Source: Streptomyces canus (GTDB lineage: Bacteria; Actinomycetota; Actinomycetes; Streptomycetales; Streptomycetaceae). Taken from it: DNA of 64,000 nt. The position numbers were made by a program, and so were the translations under genes. The stretch spans positions 4,712,001 to 4,776,000 of the forward strand of contig NZ_JAUSWW010000001.1 of the NCBI RefSeq assembly GCF_030815415.1, written 5' to 3'. The notes below the pieces were generated by a model. It had not been told where the DNA came from and made no database searches. It saw nothing but the letters and a program-made list of their open reading frames with translations. Below, in pieces: positions 40,359 to 49,492 of the stretch (positions are counted from its first letter, which is position 1; every line of letters begins with the position of its first letter).

Positions 40359-43300
40359 TCAGCCCCGGCGTCCCCGGCCCCGTCCCCGGCCCCCACGCTC
40401 GTCGCCGAACTCGTCATCGTCACGCGGGCCCAGCAGCTCGTCCGCCAGCGACGGCAGGTCGTCCAGCGGTGTCTCCTCGGCCCAGTCCGACCGGGCCCGC
40501 CGTCGCGGCGCCCCCGTCTCGTCGACCTGAGGCATCTCCCGCGTACGGTCCTCGGTCCCGTCCGGCCCCGCCTGCTCCTCCCGGAAGTACCCCGGCGGCA
40601 CCCGATGAGCGGGAGCCTCACCCGGCACCGGCGGCAGCACGGCGGTCTCGTCCGCGGCACCCGGCACCACCGGCGGCAGCACAGCCGTCTCGTCGGCCGC
40701 ACCCGGCACGACGGGAGGCAGCACAGCCGTCTCGTCCGCGGCCCCGGCCGGCGGCTTGGGCAGCTCGGCCGTCACCTCGTTGTCGACGGGCCCTTCGGCC
40801 TTGTCGTCGCGCACCGGCCGCAGCACGGCCGTGTCCTCCACCGGCCCGCCCGACGCGTTCGTCGGCGTCACCACCGGCGTGGGCACGGTCGGTGCCTCCG
40901 GAGGGGCGGCCGCGGGCGGTGCCGGCTTCTTCGGGCCCGCCTCCGCGGCGGCCGCGGCCTGCTCGGCGAGCCGTCGTGCCTCCTCGGCCCGCAGCAGCGC
41001 CTCCTCGGCCTTGCGCTGCTTCTCCACCCGCCGCGCCTCGGCCTCGGCCCGCAGCCGCGCCTCTTCCTCGGCCTGCTTGCGACGCCGGTCCTCCTCGACC
41101 TTGCGCCGCGCCTCCTCCTCGGCCCGCGCCTTCTCCTCGGCGAGGAGCCGGGCCCGCTCCTCCTCGGCACGCTTGCGGGCTTCCTCGGCCCGCAGCCGGG
41201 CCTCCTCCGCCTGCCGTTCGGCCTCGCGGCGCTGCGCCTCCTCCAGCTCGCGCCGCTTGCGCTCCTCCTCCTCGGCGCGCAGCCGCTCCAGCTGCTCCTG
41301 GCGCTCGCGCTCCAGGCGCTCCTCCTCGGCCTTGCGCGCGGCCTCTTCCTCGGCCTTGCGGCGCGCTTCCTCCTCGGCCTTGCGCCGGGCCTCCTCCTGC
41401 TCGCGGATCTCCTGCTCGGAGAGCGGCAGGAGCTGGTCGAGCCGGTGGCGTACGACGGTCGTGACGGCCTCGGGCTCCTGGCCCGCGTCGACGACGAGAT
41501 AGCGCCCGGGGTCGGCGGCGGCCAGCGTCAGGAACCCGGACCGCACACGCGCGTGGAACTCCGCCGGCTCCGACTCCAGCCGGTCCGGCGCCTCGGTGAA
41601 CCGCTCGCGGGCGATCTCCGGGGACACGTCGAGGAGCACGGTCAGGTTCGGTACCAGTCCGGCGGTCGCCCAGCGGTTGATGCGGGCGACCTCCGTCGGC
41701 GACAGGTCGCGGCCCGCCCCCTGGTAGGCGACGGACGAGTCGACGTACCGGTCCGAGACCACGACCGCGCCCCGCTCCAGCGCGGGACGCACCACGGTGT
41801 CCACGTGCTCCGCGCGGTCGGCCGCGTACAGCAGCGCCTCCGCGCGGTGCGAGAGCCCGGCGCTGGACACGTCGAGCAGGATCGACCGCAGCCGCTTGCC
41901 GACCGGCGTCGCCCCCGGCTCGCGGGTCACGACGACCTCGTGGCCCTTGGCCCTTATCCACTCGGCGAGCGCCTCGGCCTGGGTGGACTTGCCGGCTCCG
42001 TCGCCGCCCTCCAGGGCGATGAAGAAACCGGAGGACGCGGGCGCCGTCACCGGGTCGTCGCCGCCCAGCAGCGCGTCCCGCAGATCCTGCCGCAGCGGCA
42101 CACCGGAACGGTCGTCGACCTTGGCGAGCACCAGCGCGGCCACCGGCAGCAGCAGGGCGCCGATCAGCATCAGCGTGAACGCGGCGCCGCCGTGCGCGAA
42201 CACGAACTTGCCGCTCTCCAGCCGGTGCGGCCCGATCAGCGCGGCCACCAGCGGGGCGATCACCGCGCCGAGCGCGACGAAGACCCGTACGACCGCGTGC
42301 AGATGCTCGGTCGTGCGCCCGCGCCGGTAGTCCTCGGCCTCCTGGTCCAGGAGCGTGTGCCCGGTGTTGGCGGCCACGCCCGCGCCGGCCCCGGCCAGCG
42401 CGAGGATCAGGATGACGGTGGTGACGTCCGGGACGAGGCCGGCGGCCAGCAGCGCGACGCCGGTGAAGGCGATCGCCAGCGCGAGGAGTCGGCGCCGCGA
42501 GAGCGCGACCAGCACCTTGGGCGCCGTACGGATGCCGACGACGACCCCGCCGGTCAGCGCCAGGACCAGCAGGCCGTACGTCACCGGGCCGCCGCCCAGG
42601 TCCTTGGCGTGCAGCACGGCGACGGCGACGGCGGCGGCGACCGCCCCGGCGACGGCCGCGGAGGCCAGCACCAGCAGCGGAAGCACACCGGTGCGGCCCT
42701 TGTCGACGCCGGTGCCCGTCTTGGGGCGGCGCATGCCCTCCAGCGGGGAACGCGCGCGTGGCGTGCGGGTGCCCGGCAGTTCCAGGAAGGTCAGCACGGA
42801 CAGGGACGCGGCGAACAGACCGGCCGCGACATACGAGGCGAGGGCTGCCTGGTGCTGGGCGAACCAGTCGATCCCGGCGCCCAGAAGGTTGTTGACCAGC
42901 GAGGCCGCGACGAGTGCGGCGGCGGCGAGCGGGATCGCCACGAAGCCCGTGCGCAGCGACAGGCGGCGCAGCGCGTCCATGTGGTCCGGCAGCGGCCGTA
43001 CGGTCGCGCCCTCCGGCGGCGGGGCCGGCAGCAGGGCGGGCGCCGCGCTCTCGCGGCACACCGTCCAGAAGCGCTCGGCGACTCCTGCCACGAAGGCGGT
43101 CACCAGGAGGACCGCCAGTGCGTTGTCGGGCGTCCAGTCGATCCACAGGGGGGCGACGATCAGCGCCAGCGTGCGCACGGCGTCCGCGCCGACCATCGTC
43201 CAGCGGCGGTCGAGCGGCCCGTCCGGCGAGGTGAGCGACGTCAACGGGCCGAGCAGCACCGCCCCGAAGAGCAGCGTGGCCAGAATGCGCACCCCGAAGA

Positions 43301-43553
43301 CGGTCGCCACTGCGAACGCCACGCCCCGGTAGCCGCCGCCGAAGGAACCCTCGGCGATCGCCGCCTGGAGTGCCAGGACGACCAGCACCAGGAGGGCGAG
43401 TACGTCGCCGACACCCCCCACAAGCTGCGCGCTCCACAGCCTCCTGAGCTGCGGTCGGCGCAACAGGGCGCGGACGGCGCGCTCACGGGAGTCCGCGGCA
43501 AGGGCGTCGTCGGGGGCCGGGTGGTGGGCCGTTGGCTGCTCGGCTCGCGTCAT
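40359..43553 (-). CDS. tmk: Thymidylate kinase fused to an N-terminal MFS-like membrane domain
   Basis: 1064 residues. Residues 1-~490 form a 10-12-segment MFS-like membrane domain (for example LALLVLVVLALQAAIAEGSF). Residues ~505-715 are a complete dTMP kinase: P-loop EGGDGAGKST near 512, DRYVDSSVAYQGAGRDLSP and a lid-region RERFTEAPDRLE. It phosphorylates dTMP to dTDP. Then come a highly charged Glu/Arg/Ala-rich coiled coil (~715-875) and an acidic, Pro-rich tail with 14-residue repeats. The fusion is known from other Streptomyces. The role of the membrane part is unknown. The gene is cotranscribed with holB downstream (98-bp gap). Confidence 0.93.
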   Translation of the reverse strand: MTRAEQPTAHHPAPDDALAADSRERAVRALLRRPQLRRLWSAQLVGGVGDVLALLVLVVLALQAAIAEGSFGGGYRGVAFAVATVFGVRILATLLFGAVLLGPLTSLTSPDGPLDRRWTMVGADAVRTLALIVAPLWIDWTPDNALAVLLVTAFVAGVAERFWTVCRESAAPALLPAPPPEGATVRPLPDHMDALRRLSLRTGFVAIPLAAAALVAASLVNNLLGAGIDWFAQHQAALASYVAAGLFAASLSVLTFLELPGTRTPRARSPLEGMRRPKTGTGVDKGRTGVLPLLVLASAAVAGAVAAAVAVAVLHAKDLGGGPVTYGLLVLALTGGVVVGIRTAPKVLVALSRRRLLALAIAFTGVALLAAGLVPDVTTVILILALAGAGAGVAANTGHTLLDQEAEDYRRGRTTEHLHAVVRVFVALGAVIAPLVAALIGPHRLESGKFVFAHGGAAFTLMLIGALLLPVAALVLAKVDDRSGVPLRQDLRDALLGGDDPVTAPASSGFFIALEGGDGAGKSTQAEALAEWIRAKGHEVVVTREPGATPVGKRLRSILLDVSSAGLSHRAEALLYAADRAEHVDTVVRPALERGAVVVSDRYVDSSVAYQGAGRDLSPTEVARINRWATAGLVPNLTVLLDVSPEIARERFTEAPDRLESEPAEFHARVRSGFLTLAAADPGRYLVVDAGQEPEAVTTVVRHRLDQLLPLSEQEIREQEEARRKAEEEARRKAEEEAARKAEEERLERERQEQLERLRAEEEERKRRELEEAQRREAERQAEEARLRAEEARKRAEEERARLLAEEKARAEEEARRKVEEDRRRKQAEEEARLRAEAEARRVEKQRKAEEALLRAEEARRLAEQAAAAAEAGPKKPAPPAAAPPEAPTVPTPVVTPTNASGGPVEDTAVLRPVRDDKAEGPVDNEVTAELPKPPAGAADETAVLPPVVPGAADETAVLPPVVPGAADETAVLPPVPGEAPAHRVPPGYFREEQAGPDGTEDRTREMPQVDETGAPRRRARSDWAEETPLDDLPSLADELLGPRDDDEFGDERGGRGRGRGRRG
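40630..40744 (-). repeat. 42-bp tandem repeats in the tmk tail
   Basis: Two full copies and a partial third of a 42-bp unit encode the repeated peptide ADETAVLPPVVPGA. In-frame length changes here would not disrupt the protein. Confidence 0.85.
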
Positions 43554-43608
43554 GCTTTCAGCCTATCGGGCAGCACCGACAGCCTGCGGCGCCCGTCCGA
43601 ACGTGCGC

Positions 43609-43639
43609 ACGCCCCGACACCAAACCGATGCCGGGGCGT
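43609..43639. terminator. Hairpin between topA and tmk
   Basis: ACGCCCCG and CGGGGCGT pair around a 15-base loop. On the plus strand it is followed by TCGTTTTG; on the minus strand no T tract follows, so termination of topA is uncertain. Confidence 0.45.
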
Positions 43640-43677
43640 TCGTTTTGCGAACCCGAGGTGAAGGTCCGCGGCGCGAC

Positions 43678-46494
43678 TCAGTCTTCCGAAGCGGCCTTCG
43701 AAGCCGCCGCCTTCTTGGTGGTGGTCTTCTTCGCCGTCGTCTTCTTGGCGGCCGTGGTCGTCTTCTTGGCCGCGGTCTTGGCGGCCGTCGCCTTCTTGGC
43801 CGGGGCCTTCTTCGCGGGCGCCTTCTTCGCCGTCTTCTTGGCGGGAGCCTTCGCGCGCTTCTCGGCCAGCAGCTCGAAGCCGCGCTCCGGGGTGATCTCC
43901 TCGACGCTGTCGCCGGAGCGCAGGGTCGCGTTGGTCTCCCCGTCGGTCACATACGGCCCGAAACGGCCGTCCTTGACCACGACCGGCTTCTCGCTGACCG
44001 GGTCCGCGCCCAGTTCCTTCAGCGGCGGCTTGGCGGCTGCCCGGCCCCGCTGCTTGGGCTGGGCGTAGATCGCCAGCGCCTCTTCGAGGGTGATCGTGAA
44101 GAGCTGGTCCTCGGCGGTGAGGGACCGCGAGTCCGTGCCCTTCTTCAGGTACGGGCCGTAGCGGCCGTTCTGCGCGGTGATCTCCACGCCCTCGGCGTCC
44201 TTGCCGACGACCCGCGGCAGCGACATCAGCTTGAGGGCGTCGGCGAGCGTCACCGTGTCCAGCGACATCGACTTGAACAGCGAGGCCGTACGCGGCTTCA
44301 CGGCGTTCTTGCCGGTCTTCGGGGTGCCCTCGGGGAGCACCTCGGTGACGTACGGGCCGTAGCGGCCGTCCCGCGCGATGATCTGGTGGCCGGACTCGGG
44401 GTCGGCGCCGAGCTCGAAGTCACCGCTCGGCTTGGCGAGCAGCTCCTCCGCGAACTCGACGGACAGCTCGTCCGGGGCGAGATCCTCCGGCACGTCCGCG
44501 CGCTGGTGACCCTCGGAGTCCTTCTCGCCGCGCTCGATGTACGGGCCGTAGCGGCCGACCCGCAGCACGATGCCGTCGCCCACCGGGAACGACGACACCT
44601 CGCGCGCGTCGATCGCGCCCAGGTCGGTCACGAGCTCCTTGAGACCGCCGAGGTGATCCCCGTCACCGTTTCCGGCGACGGCGGCGCCTCCCTCTGTGCC
44701 TTCACCGAAGTAGAACCGCTTCAGCCACGGCACGGACTGGGCCTCACCCCGCGCGATGCGGTCGAGGTCGTCCTCCATCTTGGCGGTGAAGTCGTAGTCG
44801 ACGAGCCGCCCGAAGTGCTTCTCCAGGAGGTTGACCACGGCGAAGGAGAGGAAGGACGGGACGAGTGCCGTGCCCTTCTTGAAGACATAACCGCGGTCGA
44901 GGATCGTGCCGATGATCGAGGCGTACGTCGACGGACGGCCGATCTCGCGCTCTTCGAGCTCCTTGACCAGGCTGGCCTCGGTGTAGCGGGCCGGGGGCTT
45001 GGTGGCGTGCCCGTCGACCGTGATCTCCTCGGCGCTGAGCCGGTCGCCCTCGCTGACCTGGGGCAGCCGTCGCTCGCGGTCGTCCAGCTCGGCGTTCGGG
45101 TCGTCCGCGCCCTCGACGTACGCCTTCAGGAAGCCGTGGAAGGTGATCGTCTTGCCGGAGGCGCTGAACTCGACGTCCCGGCCGTCGGCGGCAGTGCCGG
45201 CGATCTTCACCGTCACGGAGTTGCCGACCGCGTCCTTCATCTGCGAGGCGACGGTCCGCTTCCAGATCAGCTCGTAGAGCTTGAACTGGTCGCCGGTCAG
45301 TCCGGTCTCGGCAGGCGTGCGGAAACGATCACCCGAGGGGCGGATCGCCTCGTGCGCCTCCTGCGCGTTCTTGACCTTTCCGGCGTACGTCCGGGGGGCC
45401 GAGGGCAGGTAGTCGGCGCCGTACAGCTGGGTGACCTGCGCACGGGCCGCGGTGACAGCGGTCTCGCTGAGCGTCGTGGAGTCCGTACGCATATAGGTGA
45501 TGAAGCCGTTCTCGTACAGCTTCTGGGCGACCTGCATGGTCGCCTTCGCTCCGAAGCCGAGCTTGCGCGAGGCCTCCTGCTGGAGCGTCGTCGTACGGAA
45601 CGGGGCGTACGGCGAGCGGCGGTACGGCTTGGACTCGACGGACCGGACGGCGAACTGCGTCTGCTCCAGGGCGGCGGCCAGCGCACGGGCGTTGGCCTCG
45701 TCGAGGTGGAGCGTGTTGGCGCCCTTGAGCTGTCCCAGGGAGTCGAAGTCACGGCCCTGCGCGACCCGCTTGCCGTCGACGCTCTGGAGGCGGGCGACGA
45801 GGGTCGACGGGTCGCTCGAGTCCCCCGCGCGGCCGGTCGCGAAGGTGCCCGTCAGGTCCCAGTACTCGGCGGACCGGAACGCGATGCGCTCGCGCTCCCG
45901 CTCCACCACGAGCCGGGTGGCGACGGACTGGACACGGCCCGCCGACAGGCGGGGCATGACCTTCTTCCACAGGACCGGCGAGACCTCGTAGCCGTAGAGG
46001 CGGTCGAGGATACGGCGGGTCTCCTGGGCGTCGACCAGCTTCTGGTTGAGCTCGCGCGGGTTGGCCACGGCGGCCTGGATCGCGGCCTTGGTGATCTCGT
46101 GGAAGACCATCCGCTTGACCGGGACCTTGGGCTTGAGCACTTCCTGGAGGTGCCACGCGATGGCCTCGCCCTCGCGGTCCTCATCGGTGGCGAGGAAGAG
46201 CTCGTCGGAGTCCTTCAGCAGCTCCTTGAGCTTCTTGACCTGAGCCTTCTTGTCGGCGTTGACGACATAGATCGGCGCGAAGTCGTGCTCGACGTCCACG
46301 CCGAGCCGACGGACCTCGCCGGTGTACTGCTCCGGTACTTCCGCGGCACCGTTGGGGAGGTCGCGGATGTGCCCGACGCTCGCCTCGACGACGTAACCAG
46401 GGCCGAGATAGCCCTTGATCGTCTTCGCCTTGGCAGGCGACTCGACGATGACGAGTCGGCGGCCGCCCTTTGCGGTCTCGCTGGTCGGGGACAA
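43678..46494 (-). CDS. topA: DNA topoisomerase I
   Basis: 938 residues from a TTG start (SPTSETAKGGRRLVIVESPA), chosen because conservation begins there; an ATG at 46560 would add 22 unconserved residues. Toprim domain at the N-terminus with VESPAKAKTIKGYLG and TDEDREGEAIAWHL. The catalytic tyrosine is in GFITYMRTDST (near residue 331). As usual for streptomycetes, the C-terminus lacks zinc fingers. It instead has repeated GRYGPY/GRFGPYV blocks and a final ~60-residue Lys/Ala-rich tail (KKTAKKAPAKKAPAKKAT), which in this genus promotes processivity. The enzyme relaxes negative supercoils and is essential. Confidence 0.97.
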   Translation of the reverse strand: MSPTSETAKGGRRLVIVESPAKAKTIKGYLGPGYVVEASVGHIRDLPNGAAEVPEQYTGEVRRLGVDVEHDFAPIYVVNADKKAQVKKLKELLKDSDELFLATDEDREGEAIAWHLQEVLKPKVPVKRMVFHEITKAAIQAAVANPRELNQKLVDAQETRRILDRLYGYEVSPVLWKKVMPRLSAGRVQSVATRLVVERERERIAFRSAEYWDLTGTFATGRAGDSSDPSTLVARLQSVDGKRVAQGRDFDSLGQLKGANTLHLDEANARALAAALEQTQFAVRSVESKPYRRSPYAPFRTTTLQQEASRKLGFGAKATMQVAQKLYENGFITYMRTDSTTLSETAVTAARAQVTQLYGADYLPSAPRTYAGKVKNAQEAHEAIRPSGDRFRTPAETGLTGDQFKLYELIWKRTVASQMKDAVGNSVTVKIAGTAADGRDVEFSASGKTITFHGFLKAYVEGADDPNAELDDRERRLPQVSEGDRLSAEEITVDGHATKPPARYTEASLVKELEEREIGRPSTYASIIGTILDRGYVFKKGTALVPSFLSFAVVNLLEKHFGRLVDYDFTAKMEDDLDRIARGEAQSVPWLKRFYFGEGTEGGAAVAGNGDGDHLGGLKELVTDLGAIDAREVSSFPVGDGIVLRVGRYGPYIERGEKDSEGHQRADVPEDLAPDELSVEFAEELLAKPSGDFELGADPESGHQIIARDGRYGPYVTEVLPEGTPKTGKNAVKPRTASLFKSMSLDTVTLADALKLMSLPRVVGKDAEGVEITAQNGRYGPYLKKGTDSRSLTAEDQLFTITLEEALAIYAQPKQRGRAAAKPPLKELGADPVSEKPVVVKDGRFGPYVTDGETNATLRSGDSVEEITPERGFELLAEKRAKAPAKKTAKKAPAKKAPAKKATAAKTAAKKTTTAAKKTTAKKTTTKKAAASKAASED

Positions 46495-46742
46495 CTTCGC
46501 TCTTCTCTCCGGTCGACGCTTGGGGCCTCCCCAGGCGCCTTCATCCCGGGGTCGGGTCATGGTGACGCTGCGGAGTGTGACGGTACATCCCGCCCCCGTG
46601 TCAAACGGGAAAAGCCCGCAACGGCCACTCGAACGGTAACCCGACTACCGCCATTCCTGCCGCCCGGAGTGCCCACCGGCTCTTTCGAGCCTAACCGGAG
46701 GGAGACCTCCTGATTACCGGGACCTCGGCTTTTCCATGATCC

Positions 46743-46940
46743 TCAGATCCGGGTGAGACACCATGCGCCGAGGCCCAGCGCCACCACGGCGGCGAGACTC
46801 GCGAGGGTCGCCGATGCGACCGGGTTCACACCGTGTGCGACGGGTTCGCGCTGTCGTAGCCGGACGGCGGTCCACATCAGCAGCCCGCCTCCGAACAGGG
46901 CGAACATCGCCCCGGCGAAGATCGCCGGTCCCCTCTCCAT
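46743..46940 (-). CDS. Small two-segment membrane protein
   Basis: 65 residues, MERGPAIFAGAMFALFGGGL onward, with two hydrophobic segments (IFAGAMFALFGGGLLMWTA and ATLASLAAVVALGLGAWCL) joined by a short basic loop. AGGGG lies about eight bases before ATG 46940; the longer open frame upstream is not needed. Function unknown. It sits between the kinase gene and topA, all on the minus strand. Confidence 0.6.
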   Translation of the reverse strand: MERGPAIFAGAMFALFGGGLLMWTAVRLRQREPVAHGVNPVASATLASLAAVVALGLGAWCLTRI

Positions 46941-47085
46941 GACGCCCCTGCCCCCTTGTGCCCCGGTTGCCCGTGTCCAGCCCCGGGAGGCTGACACGCG
47001 CGGGCGGCGGCCAGGCGAACCCGAGGTGAACGCGGGGCCGACGCCGCTGGGGACTGCTCCGTCGCCCCCGCTCACGGCCGGGGGC

Positions 47086-49314
47086 TCAGACCGATCCGGG
47101 CGCGGGTATCTTTCCGCTCGTCTTCCCGTTGTCGGTCCGTCCCACGGTGCACACGGCCTTCTTGAACCCCTGGTTCCAGTCGTCCTCGTCGGCCACCCAG
47201 CCGAACACGGCCCGCTCGGAACCCGGTGCCCAGGTCGACTCGAATCTGTTGCCGCAGAGCTTGGTCGCGTTGTCGGCGCCCTTCTCGTAGTTCATGCCGC
47301 CGGGCGCCTGGACGACGCCTATGACCTGGTCGGTGTGGGGCTTCACGCAATCGGTGAGCGGGGCGTTGTAGCCGTCGTCGCCCTCCTCGTAGATCCAGCA
47401 GTCGCCGACACTCATCTGACCGACCCACAGGTTGGCGCCCTCGTCGCGGAACCGGCCGACTTCACCGCCTATCGCGGCATGGCGTCCGAGTACGAGACAT
47501 GCCGTACCGCTGTTGGCCACCGTGAAGCCCTCCTTCGTCGGTACGACGGCGTAGCCGGCCGCGTCCGGCAGGGCGTCGACGACCGCGCGCGTCTGGTTCG
47601 CACAGCGCTCGGCGCCCTCGGCGGCCGCGTCCGCGGCGTCGGTGGCCGTGTCGACCGCCACGACCTGTCCGTCCGGCCAGTCCTCGGAGCAGCTCACCTT
47701 GCCCAGGTTCGGCACCGACTTGAACGGCGTCCCCGACCAGACCGCCTGCACACAGTCGCCGGTCTCCAGCGGCTGGCTGAGTCCGACGACATCGCCGTAC
47801 GGCAGCACCGGTCCGGTCGGCGGGGCCGAGGACTTGGGCACGCTGGAGGTCGGCGGCTTCTTCGGGGTGGCGGTGTCGTCGCCACCGTCGTCGCCGGTCA
47901 GCGAGACGGCCAGCCAGGTGCCGCCGGCGACGACGAGAACGGCGGCCACGACGAGCGCGACGACGGCGAGCCGCTTCTTGGAAGGCGACGGCGGGGGCGG
48001 TGGTCCGCCGCCAGGGGCACCCGGCCCGCCCGCGCCCCAGCCGGCGCCGTAGGTACCGCCGGTGTACGGGCCGTAGGACGCGGGGCCGCCACCGCCCGCG
48101 GAGGGCGACTGCGCGCCGCCGCTCGCGTAAGGCCCTTGCGTGTAGGGGCTGCCGGCCTCGGGCGACTGCTGCGATACGGAGGCCTGCCGCCATGGGTCGT
48201 ACTGCGAAGGGGGCGCCCCGGCAGGCGTGCCCGGACCGCCGGGGCCGAAGCCCCCGGCTCCCGGAGTCACCGCTCCCGCCGCACCGCCCACCCCCTGCGG
48301 TACGCCGCCCGGAGTGTGCGGTGTCCGCGGAGTGTTCGGCGTCGGTGGCGCACCCGGCGTCTGGGGTGTCGCCGCCCCGAACCCGGCGGGTGGCGGCCCG
48401 AATCCCCCCGGCGCCGCACCGGCCGGCGCGGGCCACGCGGGCGAGGCCCCCTGCGCCACCCGCTCCAGCCCCCGCGCCACCGTCTCCGGCGAAGACCTGC
48501 GCACCGGGTCCTTCACGAGCAACCCCTGGAGCACAGGCGCCAGTTCACCGGCCCGCACCGCGGGCGTCGGCTCCTCCCCCAGCAGCGCCGTCAGGGTGGC
48601 GTAGTCACCGTGCCGGTCGAAGGGGCCGCGTCCCTCCACGGCCGAGTACAGCGTCGCGCCCAGCGAGAACAGATCCGCGGCCGGCGTCGGGGGCTCCCCG
48701 CGCGCGCGTTCCGGGGCGAGGTAGCCCGGTGTGCCGAGGATGCCCGCCGTGGCGGTGAGCCGGGGTTCGCGGGACTCGGGTTGCAGCGCGATGCCGTAGT
48801 CGGTGAGCAGCACGCGTGCGAACGGGTCGCCCGAAGCGTTCGACGCCAGCAGGATGTTGGCCGGTTTCACATCCCTGTGGAGGATGCCGATCCGGTGCCC
48901 GGCGGTCAGCGCGTCGAGCACGGCGAGCCCGATGCGGGCCGCCTGGGCGGGCAGCAGCGGTCCTGAACGCCGTACGACCGCCTGGAGGTCGACCGCGTCC
49001 GGCACGTACTCCATGACGATCCACGGCAGTCCCTCGTGGACCACGACGTCGTGCACCGTCGCCACATGCGGGTGGCCGCGCAGTCGCGCCGCGTGCCGGG
49101 CCTCGCTGCGGGCCCGCGCGATGCGCTGGGCGGGCTCGGCCGCGTCCATCGGCACCTCCGGGAGCGCGATCTCCTTCATCGCGACTTCGCAGGCCAACTC
49201 CTCGTCGTACGCGAGCCAGACCCGGCCCATGCCGCCCGCGCCGAGCGACCGCAGCAGCCGGTACCGCCCGGTGATGACCCTGCCTTCGCCTTGATCCGGC
49301 GTATCCCCCGCCAT
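47086..49314 (-). CDS. Membrane-anchored Ser/Thr protein kinase
   Basis: 742 residues from ATG 49314 (GGGGGGAGG upstream). Kinase domain about 14-275: glycine loop GAGGMGRV (25-32), Lys47, HRDVKPANIL (146-155), and DYG (172-174) in place of DFG, a common actinobacterial variant. A long Pro/Gly/Gln-rich linker (about 290-455) leads to one transmembrane helix, RLAVVALVVAAVLVVAGGTW. The outer domain (about 490-740) has paired cysteines and repeats of the septum-formation type (GDCVQAVW and GDCWIYEE). It probably senses an extracellular or envelope signal. The target proteins are unknown. Confidence 0.92.
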   Translation of the reverse strand: MAGDTPDQGEGRVITGRYRLLRSLGAGGMGRVWLAYDEELACEVAMKEIALPEVPMDAAEPAQRIARARSEARHAARLRGHPHVATVHDVVVHEGLPWIVMEYVPDAVDLQAVVRRSGPLLPAQAARIGLAVLDALTAGHRIGILHRDVKPANILLASNASGDPFARVLLTDYGIALQPESREPRLTATAGILGTPGYLAPERARGEPPTPAADLFSLGATLYSAVEGRGPFDRHGDYATLTALLGEEPTPAVRAGELAPVLQGLLVKDPVRRSSPETVARGLERVAQGASPAWPAPAGAAPGGFGPPPAGFGAATPQTPGAPPTPNTPRTPHTPGGVPQGVGGAAGAVTPGAGGFGPGGPGTPAGAPPSQYDPWRQASVSQQSPEAGSPYTQGPYASGGAQSPSAGGGGPASYGPYTGGTYGAGWGAGGPGAPGGGPPPPPSPSKKRLAVVALVVAAVLVVAGGTWLAVSLTGDDGGDDTATPKKPPTSSVPKSSAPPTGPVLPYGDVVGLSQPLETGDCVQAVWSGTPFKSVPNLGKVSCSEDWPDGQVVAVDTATDAADAAAEGAERCANQTRAVVDALPDAAGYAVVPTKEGFTVANSGTACLVLGRHAAIGGEVGRFRDEGANLWVGQMSVGDCWIYEEGDDGYNAPLTDCVKPHTDQVIGVVQAPGGMNYEKGADNATKLCGNRFESTWAPGSERAVFGWVADEDDWNQGFKKAVCTVGRTDNGKTSGKIPAPGSV

Positions 49315-49492
49315 CACGCCTCCCCCCGAGACCCGAGACAGCGCGCCTCCCCCGAGGACGCGTGAACTCTGTCTCTCGAAGGTAGCTTCGCACGTGCCAC
49401 TGACAGGAGACCTTTTCAGGAGCAATCCCACCAGATCAGACACATGGGCCTCAGTGGCGCCCGCCCGCCTCAGACGTCACGCGGATCGGGCC

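Noticed and set aside
40113..43661. Very long open frame on the plus strand opposite tmk
   Set aside because: It is an antisense shadow of a GC-rich gene: low-complexity Arg/Gly/His composition and no recognisable domain, while the minus strand encodes a clear kinase.
43552..46713. Long plus-strand frame opposite topA
   Set aside because: Antisense shadow of topA, which is unmistakable on the other strand.
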